From an uncultured Clostridia bacterium (lineage in GTDB: Bacteria > Bacillota > Clostridia > Christensenellales > Aristaeellaceae), in contig CAMOIA010000067.1 in assembly GCA_946615785.1 (NCBI GenBank), positions 1 through 8,000 on the forward strand: a DNA stretch of 8,000 nt. Direction: 5' to 3'. The first letter of the stretch is position 1; each line of letters opens with the position of its first letter. This document shows, in pieces, positions 1 through 6,453 of this stretch. Position numbers and translations under genes: made by a program. The notes beneath the pieces are model-generated. The model searched no databases and was not told the DNA's origin. It saw only the letters and a program-made list of their open reading frames with translations.

Positions 1-267
1 TTCCTCGCGGCTCTCTTCGGCTGCCCTGCGGCCGATGTCCGGCACAGCACCCGCGCCGAGGCCTTTGGTCAGCTTTTCGCCGATCTGGATCTTCGTATCC
101 GCCTTGGCCAGCGTAAGCGCCTGACGGTCCGTGTTGACGGCGATAAATTCAACGCCCTTCAGGCCCGCCTCGACCATGCGGTTCACGGCGTTGGTGCCGC
201 CGCCGCCGCAGCCGACGACCTTGATGGATGCAAAAGAGTTCTGTTCGACCTGTACTTCAAAAGGCAT
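1..267 (-). CDS. ftsZ: Cell division protein FtsZ, N-terminal part (cut by window edge)
   Basis: FtsZ is the tubulin-like GTPase that polymerises into the cytoplasmic Z-ring at the division site. Only the first 89 codons are visible and the frame is open to the left edge. The N-terminal GTP-binding region is clear: IKVVGCGGGGTNAVNRM at about residues 15-31 is the glycine-rich first nucleotide loop, followed by EFIAVNTDRQAL and KLTKGLGAGAVPDIG, which match the family closely. The usual first Asn of the GGGGNNAVNRM loop is Thr here, a variable position. The ATG at 265-267 is preceded by AAGGGGGG (276-283) at 8 nt, which supports this start. The gene lies 48 nt downstream of ftsA, the classical order, and is probably co-transcribed with it. 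The C-terminal GTPase T7 loop and tail are outside the window. Identification is essentially certain. Confidence 0.97.
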   Translation of the reverse strand, partial: MPFEVQVEQNSFASIKVVGCGGGGTNAVNRMVEAGLKGVEFIAVNTDRQALTLAKADTKIQIGEKLTKGLGAGAVPDIGRRAAEESREE

Positions 268-315
268 GCTGTTGACCCCCCTTGATGAGATGGGAAATGC
301 GGACTGATCAGACGA

Positions 316-1497
316 TCAGCCGCCGAAAAGATTTCTGAAGAAACCGCCGATGCCGCCCTGTCCCTCGTCGCTGGTGACGGTGTTGATGACAAGGTCCAGA
401 AGGCCAAGCGTGCTGGAATACGCGGGGCTGGACAGTTTCACGGTTTTGCGGGGCAGCTCGCGCACGGTCCTGTCGAGCTTCGCGGCCAGGAATTCACGCC
501 CGCCGCGATTGATGGCCAGACCGCCTCCCGTCAGATAAACGCCAGACCACGAGCCAAGGCGAACGCCGCTTTCGTCGATTTTCTTTTTGATTTCCTCGCA
601 GATTTCTTCCGCGCGGGGCTCCAGAATGCTTTCGACCTCGCTGCGGTTCACAGTCTTGACGCTGCCGTCGGGTGCAGTGGTCTCAAAGGTTTCCTGCCCG
701 GCGCTGATGCCGTATGTATATACGCGCTTGATTTTTTCCGCGTTTTCCAGATTGATATCCAGCCCGTACGCAAGGTCCGCCGCAATGATGCCGCCGCCGA
801 GCGGGATGGTGGACATGGTGGTGATAGCGTCGCCCTCCACCGTCATGACCTCGGTATTGAGATATCCCATATCGACCAGCACAGCCTTGCGGTCGCGTTC
901 CTCGCCGGAAATATAAAGCGAAACCTGTCCGGCAGGACTTGAGAAGAAGCCGTTTACATCAATGCCGATCGCCTTGAAGTGCTCCGTCACGTCGCTCAGG
1001 AAAAACTCGTCCGCCATGATAAAGGAAACCAGCGCCTTCAGCTCCGACCCGCGGATGCCGGCCGGCTCCATGGTCTTTTTCCCGTCGTCCACGACGAACC
1101 AAGCGGGCGCGCGGTGAATGACCTTGCCCTTGTGTTCGCCAAGTTCCTCGGAGGCCTTGTCCAGCAGCCGCTCGATGTCTTCCGGCGTCACCTTCGGATC
1201 GGTCCCGCGCAGATCGACGCTCACTTCCACCGTGCGGACAGTTGAAAACGCCGCCGGCACGCCGACAAAGACTTCGCGCAGACGGCCGACCATGCGGGCC
1301 TGTTCCGCTGCCTGGCTGACCGCAGTATCAAGCGCATCGCCAAGCGCGTTCGGATTGTTCCAACTGCCCTCCATATACCCATCGTAGGTGGCGATGCCCG
1401 CGCCGACGATATCGCAGCGCTGACGGCTGTTGATCTCCGCAACGAGGCAGACGATCTTGCTCGTGCCAAAGTCCACGGCCACAACTGATGTCTTCAT
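316..1497 (-). CDS. ftsA: Cell division protein FtsA (actin-like Z-ring membrane tether)
   Basis: FtsA is an actin-fold ATP-binding protein that anchors FtsZ filaments to the cytoplasmic membrane and helps recruit the divisome. The 393-residue protein shows the phosphate-1 motif AVDFGTSKI (7-15), a region fitting the FtsA-specific 1C domain (about 84-165), the segment IPLGGGIIAADLAYGL (231-246) followed by an AEKIK helix, and the adenosine motif VYLTGGGLAI (320-329). The C-terminus GGIGGFFRNLFGG (381-393) fits the short amphipathic membrane-targeting helix known in FtsA. The phosphate-2 loop is odd: VDMGYLNTEV (208-217) replaces the usual D-x-G-G-G-T pattern. The ATG is preceded by AGGAG (1508-1512) at 10 nt. 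The neighbour ftsZ follows directly, and a strong promoter lies in the 139-nt upstream gap. The protein is slightly shorter than many FtsA proteins (about 410-440 residues). Assignment is firm from motifs plus context. Confidence 0.95.
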   Translation of the reverse strand: MKTSVVAVDFGTSKIVCLVAEINSRQRCDIVGAGIATYDGYMEGSWNNPNALGDALDTAVSQAAEQARMVGRLREVFVGVPAAFSTVRTVEVSVDLRGTDPKVTPEDIERLLDKASEELGEHKGKVIHRAPAWFVVDDGKKTMEPAGIRGSELKALVSFIMADEFFLSDVTEHFKAIGIDVNGFFSSPAGQVSLYISGEERDRKAVLVDMGYLNTEVMTVEGDAITTMSTIPLGGGIIAADLAYGLDINLENAEKIKRVYTYGISAGQETFETTAPDGSVKTVNRSEVESILEPRAEEICEEIKKKIDESGVRLGSWSGVYLTGGGLAINRGGREFLAAKLDRTVRELPRKTVKLSSPAYSSTLGLLDLVINTVTSDEGQGGIGGFFRNLFGG

Positions 1498-1507
1498 TGT
1501 TCTTCAA

Positions 1508-1532
1508 CTCCTGACATTCTCAGGCATCCTGA
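1508..1532 (-). promoter_or_regulatory. ftsA ribosome binding site with overlapping inverted repeats
   Basis: The ftsA Shine-Dalgarno AGGAG is at 1508-1512, 10 nt before the ATG. Read on the minus strand, the leader has TCAGG (1528-1532), then CCTGA (1520-1524), then a second TCAGG (1510-1514) that overlaps the Shine-Dalgarno. The middle CCTGA could pair with either neighbour, giving loops of 3 or 5 nt. The second pairing would occlude the ribosome site. The arms are visible in the sequence. Any regulatory role is inference, because 5-bp stems are weak. Confidence 0.4.
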
Positions 1533-1582
1533 CAGCGCTCCGTTTGGATACGCAAACAGAACGCAGTCTGAGCATTCATCTT

Positions 1583-1611
1583 ATTGTAACCTTTTCGTGA
1601 TAATTTGACAA
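1583..1611 (-). promoter_or_regulatory. Sigma-A/sigma-70 type promoter for ftsA-ftsZ
   Basis: On the minus strand a -35 element TTGTCA (1606-1611) and a -10 element TACAAT (1583-1588) are separated by exactly 17 bp. Each matches the housekeeping consensus at 5 of 6 positions. Transcription would start near 1576, giving a leader of about 79 nt to the ftsA ATG. The element lies in the non-coding gap after ftsQ, where the sequence becomes AT-rich. It implies that ftsA and ftsZ can be expressed independently of the upstream wall-synthesis genes, consistent with the extra promoters known near ftsA/ftsZ in other bacteria. No terminator is visible between ftsQ and this site, so read-through is also expected. 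Confidence 0.8.
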
Positions 1612-1636
1612 GGGTTCGCCACAAAAAATTTCAAAA

Positions 1637-2374
1637 TCAGGGTGAATATGTCACATACCCGGGCACGGAAGCGTCAAGCCCCCCCGGCGCCAGGCCGTAC
1701 TGCACCGCGTATTCCAGAACGCCGCGGACGGAAAGCAGCTTTGCACGGAATTCCTCAGCCTTCCCGAGCGAAATTTCAAACCCCGAAACGCTCGTCAGAT
1801 ACACGTTGCTGCTGTCAGCCACGTTCATGGAGACAAAATCGGCGGCTGCATTCTGTACAAGGATTTCGCTCATCAGCTCCGTATATGCATGCATCTGGGA
1901 ACCGTTCACGTAGGTCGCCCGGCTTCCGAGGCTCATATCCCTGACGGTAAGGCCCGTCAGCGCGATCAGATCGTTCACATCGTCGCCCTCTCCCAGCACC
2001 GAAAGCACGATCCCTTCTTCGTCAATCGCGTAACGCTTGCCAAGTGCCGTCAGCCAGGCGCGCGGCTTGCGTTCCTTCACATGAAGAACGACCCGGTTGG
2101 GAAAAACCTTCTCAAGGCGGTCAAAGACAAGGTACGGGTTGGATTCGATCCCCGTCCTGATCGCGTCCTCCCTGAGAAAGAGCCAGGAATGGTGCTCCGT
2201 CAGCCCTGCCAGCTCCGCGACCTCGCCCGATGAAATGCGTTCGTTGCCTTCCACCGCGACCGAGCGCACGGTGAACAGAAGCTCGCACACAACGAAGATT
2301 GCCGTCGCGGCCAGCACGAGAATCAAAAGAACGGTTCTGAGCGAATAGGCCTTCACCTGTTGCCTTGACGGCAT
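1637..2374 (-). CDS. ftsQ: Cell division protein FtsQ/DivIB
   Basis: FtsQ/DivIB is a bitopic divisome protein that binds FtsL and the FtsB/DivIC partner outside the membrane. The 245-residue product has a short basic cytoplasmic N-terminus, one hydrophobic membrane segment (about 13-34), then a POTRA-type domain (about 35-103) with the typical VRSVAVEGNERISSGEV opening and FPNRVVLHVKERKPRAWL ending. A beta domain follows, to the C-terminal LDASVPGYVTYSP, a typical FtsQ ending. The length suits a compact DivIB. The ATG is preceded by AAGGGGG (2384-2390) at 9 nt, and this site overlaps the TAA of murD, so the two genes are probably translationally linked. murG and ftsW, which often lie between murD and ftsQ, are missing. 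The name DivIB would be equally correct if the organism is a Firmicute. Confidence 0.93.
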   Translation of the reverse strand: MPSRQQVKAYSLRTVLLILVLAATAIFVVCELLFTVRSVAVEGNERISSGEVAELAGLTEHHSWLFLREDAIRTGIESNPYLVFDRLEKVFPNRVVLHVKERKPRAWLTALGKRYAIDEEGIVLSVLGEGDDVNDLIALTGLTVRDMSLGSRATYVNGSQMHAYTELMSEILVQNAAADFVSMNVADSSNVYLTSVSGFEISLGKAEEFRAKLLSVRGVLEYAVQYGLAPGGLDASVPGYVTYSP

Positions 2375-2388
2375 TCTCCCACACCCCC

Positions 2389-3780
2389 TTACAGTGCGCG
2401 GACGATACGTTTGAACACGCGGCCGCGCTCCTCGTAATCGGAAAACATGTCAAACGACGCGCACGCGGGAGACAAAAGCGCGTTCCAGCCGGGCTTTGCG
2501 TTCTTTTCGCACAGGCGCACAGCCTCTTCCAGGCTTTCCGCCCGCAGAATGGACGGATACCCCGCTTTTCGAAGGCTCGCTTCGATCTGGTCCGCCGTCG
2601 CGCCGATCAGCACGCATACGCGGATGTGCTCATCCTTGGCGATCTTCTCCGCCAGTCTGTCAAAGGACACGTGCTTGTCATACCCTCCGAGGATCAGGGC
2701 CGTCGGCGCCTTCATGGCGTCGATCGCCTTTTCCGTGGAATCGCAGTTGGTGCCTTTGCTGTCGTTGATATAGCGCACGCCGTCTTTTTCCCGCACAAAT
2801 TCGATCCTGTGCTCGACGCCCTCAAAGGTCCTGAGGGTTTCGCGGATGACAGATGCGTCGACGCCCCGTGCAATCGCGATGGCGGATGCCGCCATGGCGT
2901 TTTCCAGGTTGTGCGTGCCGGGAATTCTGATCTCGTCGATGGGGCAGATGTCCGTTTCCGCGCCGCCAGTGCGCACGATCATGTGTCCGTCGCGCACGAA
3001 CACGCCTTCCGCCTCTTCCTGCCTGGAGGAAAACAGCAGCTTCTTCGCCCTGAGCCCCTCCCCCATGGCCCGCACAATCGGATCCGCGCCGTTCAGGACC
3101 GCAGCGTCGTTTTCATCCATCGCGTCGAAAATATGCCTTTTCAGGCCGATGTAAACGTCCATGGTGCCATGGCGGTTCAGATGGTCCTCTGTCACGTTCA
3201 GGACCGCCGCCGCGCGGGGATGGAAAGCGCGGGTGGTTTCCAGCTGAAAGGAGGAGACCTCCACCACCACCGCGTCGTCGCGGCCGCATTCCATAACCGT
3301 CTGGCTCATGGGATAACCCACGTTCCCGCACACATGCGCGCGTTTGCCGCAAGCGCTGAAAATGGCGCCCAGGAGCGTCACCGTGGTGGTTTTTCCGTTC
3401 GTTCCGGTCACAGCGACGTATTCCGCCGGGCAAAGCCTCGCGGCCAGCTCCAGTTCGCCCAGCACCGGAACGCCCGCCGCTTTGGCTGCGGCTACGCTCG
3501 GCGCCGTCAGCGGCACACCCGGGCTGATGACCAGATAATCCTGCCTGGATGCCTCTTCAGCGCCGTCGTTTTCAAGGCTGCAGCGGACGGGGATGCCTTC
3601 AAGGTCCTCAAGCGCTTTTTCAAGCGCGTCCCTTCCGCGCAGATCGTTCACCGTAACGTTCGCTCCCACCGCGGCGCAGAGTTTTGCCGCCGCGATGCCG
3701 CTCCTTGCAAGTCCGACGACCAGAACGTTTTTCCCTTTCAGGAACGCTCCTTTTTCCCGGACGATCACATCTTCAACCAT
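2389..3780 (-). CDS. murD: UDP-N-acetylmuramoyl-L-alanine--D-glutamate ligase MurD
   Basis: MurD adds D-glutamate to UDP-MurNAc-L-alanine in the cytoplasm using ATP, the second amino-acid step of peptidoglycan precursor synthesis. The 463-residue length is normal. Domain 1 starts with a Rossmann-like VLVVGLARSGIAAAKL (19-34) and contains DYLVISPGVP (81-90). The central ATPase domain has the P-loop GTNGKTT (126-132), EVSSFQLE (174-181), NVTEDHLNRHG (195-205) and a Lys at 214 in LKRHIF that is the likely carbamylated residue. GTHNLENA (288-295), EHRIEFV (323-329), NDSKGTN (339-345) and SPACASFDMFSDYEERG (437-453) are the other Mur ligase and MurD signatures. The ATG at 3778-3780 has GGAGG (3793-3797) at 12 nt. 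It lies 184 nt from mraY upstream and 14 nt from ftsQ downstream. Confidence 0.97.
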   Translation of the reverse strand: MVEDVIVREKGAFLKGKNVLVVGLARSGIAAAKLCAAVGANVTVNDLRGRDALEKALEDLEGIPVRCSLENDGAEEASRQDYLVISPGVPLTAPSVAAAKAAGVPVLGELELAARLCPAEYVAVTGTNGKTTTVTLLGAIFSACGKRAHVCGNVGYPMSQTVMECGRDDAVVVEVSSFQLETTRAFHPRAAAVLNVTEDHLNRHGTMDVYIGLKRHIFDAMDENDAAVLNGADPIVRAMGEGLRAKKLLFSSRQEEAEGVFVRDGHMIVRTGGAETDICPIDEIRIPGTHNLENAMAASAIAIARGVDASVIRETLRTFEGVEHRIEFVREKDGVRYINDSKGTNCDSTEKAIDAMKAPTALILGGYDKHVSFDRLAEKIAKDEHIRVCVLIGATADQIEASLRKAGYPSILRAESLEEAVRLCEKNAKPGWNALLSPACASFDMFSDYEERGRVFKRIVRAL

Positions 3781-3964
3781 ACGAAAGTTTTTCCTCCGCT
3801 GTTACAAATGCGTTCCGAAAGCGCAGCCGCCTTTACGCATCCCGCCGGCGCTTTCAGAGCGCGCAAATGACTTTGAAAGCCGTGAAATCATCAAATGATG
3901 ACGATTATCCTTACATACCGCCGCCTGTTTCCGATCGTTTGCCCCGGCAGGCAGCCAGACGAGG
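3781..3964. other. Non-coding gap between mraY and murD with inverted repeats
   Basis: This 184-nt gap is much longer than the 11-24 nt gaps among the genes upstream of it. No convincing reading frame fills it: the one open frame over it (3802-4026, minus) overlaps the mraY end and looks like chance. It contains three inverted repeats: TCATCA-AA-TGATGA (3888-3901), GCGCT-TTCAG-AGCGC (3848-3862), and a longer imperfect hairpin with arms ATGCGT/ACGCAT (3808-3813 and 3835-3840) and an inner AAAG/CTTT stem. None is followed by a U-tract on the minus strand, so I do not call a terminator. No good promoter was found. The murD ribosome site lies at 3793-3797. Confidence 0.6.
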
Positions 3965-4963
3965 TCAGGCCGCCATCCAATACGCCAGTACGCAAAGCAC
4001 GAGCGTGACGAGCGCGTACATGCCAACGATCTTTTTCTCGCTCATCCCGCAAAGCTCGAAATGATGATGGATCGGCGACATTTTGAAAAGCCGCTTGCCG
4101 TGCGTCAGCTTGAAATACCCCCGCTGCAGAATCACGGAAACGGAGGACATGATGCTGGTAAAGGCGATCAGGATCAGCCAGATTTCAAGGCCGGAAGCCA
4201 TCGACATGCCCATCAGCGCGCCGCCGATGAACATGCTGCCCGTATCGCCCATAAAAATCTTCGCCGGATGGAAATTGAACCGCAAAAAGCCCACGCACGC
4301 GCCAAGGAGCGCAAACGCAAAAGCCGCCTGCACGCCGTTTTGCACTTCCTGTTTTCCGAAGGTGAAAATCAATCCGAAGCAGAGCGCGCCGACCGCCGTC
4401 ACCGAGGAAAGAATGCCGTCCACGCCGTCCTGCAGGTTGGTGGAATTGACGATGAACACCCACACGAGGGTCATCAGCGGCACGTAAAAAACACCCAGAT
4501 CCCACGCCGCGTCCGTAAACGGCAGACGGATGGACGCGCCGAAGGCAAAATACCGCCACAGCGACAGAAGAATGCCCAGCGCAAACTGCCCGACCAGCTT
4601 CTGTTTCGGGTTCAGTCCCTCGTGCTGGTGGCGGATATCCTTGGTGTAATCGTCCGCAAAGCCGATCAGCATGGCGCCGATAGCGGAAACGAGCAGGAAA
4701 AAGACGGGATTCCCGGATGCAAAAAAGCCGGTTTTCCCAACAGCCGAGAGCACGATGGAAGCGATCAGGCCGACAGACGCGGTGATGCCGCCGATCAGCA
4801 CGCCGCCCATGTTCGGCGTGCCCTGCTTGCTCAGATGGGCTTGGGGCCCAAGGTCATAAATAGTCTGCCCCATTTTCCGGTTTTTCAGCATACGCAAAAA
4901 ACGCGGCATCAAAGCCAGCATGACAACGCACGCGGCCGCCGCGCAGACAAGATTTGCAATCAT
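3965..4963 (-). CDS. mraY: Phospho-N-acetylmuramoyl-pentapeptide transferase MraY
   Basis: MraY is the polytopic membrane enzyme that transfers phospho-MurNAc-pentapeptide from UDP to undecaprenyl phosphate, making lipid I. The 332-residue protein is rich in hydrophobic segments and close to the usual length. Signatures are GTPNMGG (48-54), FADDYTK (102-108) with the paired aspartates, the loop NSTNLQDGVDG (173-183), FNFHPAKIFMGDTGS (229-243) with the catalytic-type Asp 240, and HHHFE (299-303) near the end. The NLQDGVDG loop has Gln where NLTDGLDG is usual. The ATG at 4961-4963 follows an AAGGTGG-like ribosome site in the 17-nt gap after murE. murF, usually between murE and mraY, is not here. 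Assignment is secure. Confidence 0.96.
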   Translation of the reverse strand: MIANLVCAAAACVVMLALMPRFLRMLKNRKMGQTIYDLGPQAHLSKQGTPNMGGVLIGGITASVGLIASIVLSAVGKTGFFASGNPVFFLLVSAIGAMLIGFADDYTKDIRHQHEGLNPKQKLVGQFALGILLSLWRYFAFGASIRLPFTDAAWDLGVFYVPLMTLVWVFIVNSTNLQDGVDGILSSVTAVGALCFGLIFTFGKQEVQNGVQAAFAFALLGACVGFLRFNFHPAKIFMGDTGSMFIGGALMGMSMASGLEIWLILIAFTSIMSSVSVILQRGYFKLTHGKRLFKMSPIHHHFELCGMSEKKIVGMYALVTLVLCVLAYWMAA

Positions 4964-4980
4964 TCCCTACGCCACCTTCC

Positions 4981-6441
4981 CTACTGTTTCTTCTGCGCCT
5001 GCAGGATCAGCTCCTGCACGACCGTTTTTTCATTGAAAGGACGTTTGACGCCCCGGATTTCCTGATAGGTTTCATGGCCCTTCCCGGCGAGCACGATCAG
5101 ATCGCCGTCCCCCGCGATGGAAAGCGCCTTTCGGATGGCTTCGCGCCGGTTTTCAATTTTGATGTATTCCCCGCCGCTCCTGACAATGCCTTCTTCAATG
5201 TCCGAAAGGATCTGATAAGGGTCTTCAGAGCGCGGATTGTCGCTTGTGAGGATGCTCACGTCGGAAAGCCGTCCGCTGATTTCGCCCATAATGGGCCGCT
5301 TGAGCTTGTCGCGGTCGCCCCCGCAGCCAAAGACGCATATCACCCTGCCGCGCGTGAATTCGCGCACGGTGGTCAGGATGTTTTCCAGCGCGTCCGGCGA
5401 ATGCGAATAATCCAGAAGCACTTTATAGGGCGTGCCCGTTTCCAGCATTTCCGCGCGTCCCGGAACCGCGACGACGCTTTCAAGGCCGGACGTGATCACG
5501 TCCATGGGCAGGCCCGCGATCAGGCCGACAGACGCCGCCGCCAGCGCGTTATACACGTTGAACATGCCCGTCAGGTGCAGGCGCACGTGCATCTCGCGAA
5601 GGCCGGAAAGGGTGGCGGAAAAGGAAACGCCGTTTTCCGTGATCTCGATATCGCGCGCGTAAAGATCCGCGTTTTTCGCGATGCCGTAGGTCATATGCGG
5701 CACCTTCAGGCCCGTCAGGATGGCGCCTGCGCGCTCGTCGTCGGTGTTGACAGTAGCGTTGCCGATCCATTTGGGGTCAAAAAAGGATTTTTTGCAGGCA
5801 AAGTACGCGTCCATGGTGCCAAACAGATCCAGGTGATCCTGCGACAGGTTCGTAAAGCACCCGGTCTCAAAATGCACGCCTTCCAGCCTGCCCATGGCAA
5901 GCGCGTGCGCGGAAACCTCCATGCTCACGCACTCGACGCCCTCGTCCACCATCTGGCGAAGGGTCCTGTGCAGGTCGATGGGTTCCGGGGTTGTGAACTC
6001 GCTTTTCAGATACCGGGAACCGATCATGTTCCCCGTGGTGCCGATCAGGCCGCATTTCATTCCCGCGGCCTCCATGATCGCCTTCACAAGATAGCTGGTG
6101 GTCGTTTTGCCCTTCGTGCCCGTGATGCCGATCATGCGGAGCTTTTTGGCAGGATCGCCAAAGAAAGCCGCGGCCATGCGTGTCATGGCCTTCCGGCCGT
6201 TCTTGACAAGCACCTGCGGCACATTAAGATCCAGGTAGCGCTCCACAGCCAGCGCGCAGGCGCCGTTTTGCACCGCTTGTGCGGCAAAATCGTGGGAATC
6301 AAACCGGGCGCCGGAAATACAGAAAAACAAAGCATTCCCGGTTTTCCTCCGGGAATCCATGCTCAGGTCTTCTACGTCGCAATCCCCTCTGTGGGAGACC
6401 ACTTCATCCGGCACAAGCCGGACCAGTTCAGATAATAACAT
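4981..6441 (-). CDS. murE: UDP-N-acetylmuramoyl-tripeptide synthetase MurE (meso-diaminopimelate type)
   Basis: MurE adds the third residue to UDP-MurNAc-L-Ala-D-Glu in the cytoplasm. Numbered from the chosen start, the 486-residue protein has the P-loop GTKGKTT (108-114), EVSAHAL (177-183), NLSQDHLDLFG (198-208), the ACKKSFF segment with the probable carbamylated Lys (217 or 218), LLDYSHSPDAL, the specificity motif DNPRSEDP (401-408) and KGHETYQ (454-460). DNPR is the established signature for meso-diaminopimelate; lysine enzymes carry a different motif. An ATG two codons upstream (6445-6447) would leave no gap after the Shine-Dalgarno AAGGAG, whereas the ATG at 6439-6441 lies 6 nt from it. 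The second gives the family-like start MLLSEL, so I prefer it. The ribosome site overlaps the TGA of ftsL. ftsI and murF, common neighbours of murE, are absent here. Confidence 0.96.
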   Translation of the reverse strand: MLLSELVRLVPDEVVSHRGDCDVEDLSMDSRRKTGNALFFCISGARFDSHDFAAQAVQNGACALAVERYLDLNVPQVLVKNGRKAMTRMAAAFFGDPAKKLRMIGITGTKGKTTTSYLVKAIMEAAGMKCGLIGTTGNMIGSRYLKSEFTTPEPIDLHRTLRQMVDEGVECVSMEVSAHALAMGRLEGVHFETGCFTNLSQDHLDLFGTMDAYFACKKSFFDPKWIGNATVNTDDERAGAILTGLKVPHMTYGIAKNADLYARDIEITENGVSFSATLSGLREMHVRLHLTGMFNVYNALAAASVGLIAGLPMDVITSGLESVVAVPGRAEMLETGTPYKVLLDYSHSPDALENILTTVREFTRGRVICVFGCGGDRDKLKRPIMGEISGRLSDVSILTSDNPRSEDPYQILSDIEEGIVRSGGEYIKIENRREAIRKALSIAGDGDLIVLAGKGHETYQEIRGVKRPFNEKTVVQELILQAQKKQ

Positions 6442-6447
6442 GCGCAT

Positions 6448-6453
6448 CTCCTT
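6448..6453 (-). promoter_or_regulatory. murE ribosome binding site overlapping ftsL stop codon
   Basis: AAGGAG on the minus strand shares its first base with the end of the ftsL TGA (6453-6455). It abuts one ATG (6445-6447) and lies 6 nt before the next (6439-6441). This spacing decides the murE start in favour of the second ATG and suggests translational coupling of ftsL with murE. Confidence 0.75.

Noticed and set aside
304..311. Palindrome CTGATCAG between ftsA and ftsZ as an operator or terminator
   Set aside because: An 8-bp palindrome in a 48-nt gap is expected by chance often enough, and there is no U-tract.
3848..3862. Hairpin GCGCT/AGCGC as a terminator between mraY and murD
   Set aside because: No U-tract follows on the minus strand, and murD has no clear promoter of its own, so termination here is unlikely.
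2365..3870. 501-codon open frame on the plus strand opposite murD
   Set aside because: It lies entirely antisense to murD and its flanks, has low-complexity His/Arg/Ala-rich composition and no recognisable motif; it is a by-product of GC-rich codon use.
3802..4026. 74-codon minus-strand open frame spanning the mraY end and the gap before murD
   Set aside because: It overlaps the conserved end of mraY in another frame and has no ribosome site or recognisable motif.
4061..5065. 334-codon plus-strand open frame opposite mraY
   Set aside because: It is antisense to a motif-complete MraY and is highly charged without any recognisable fold.
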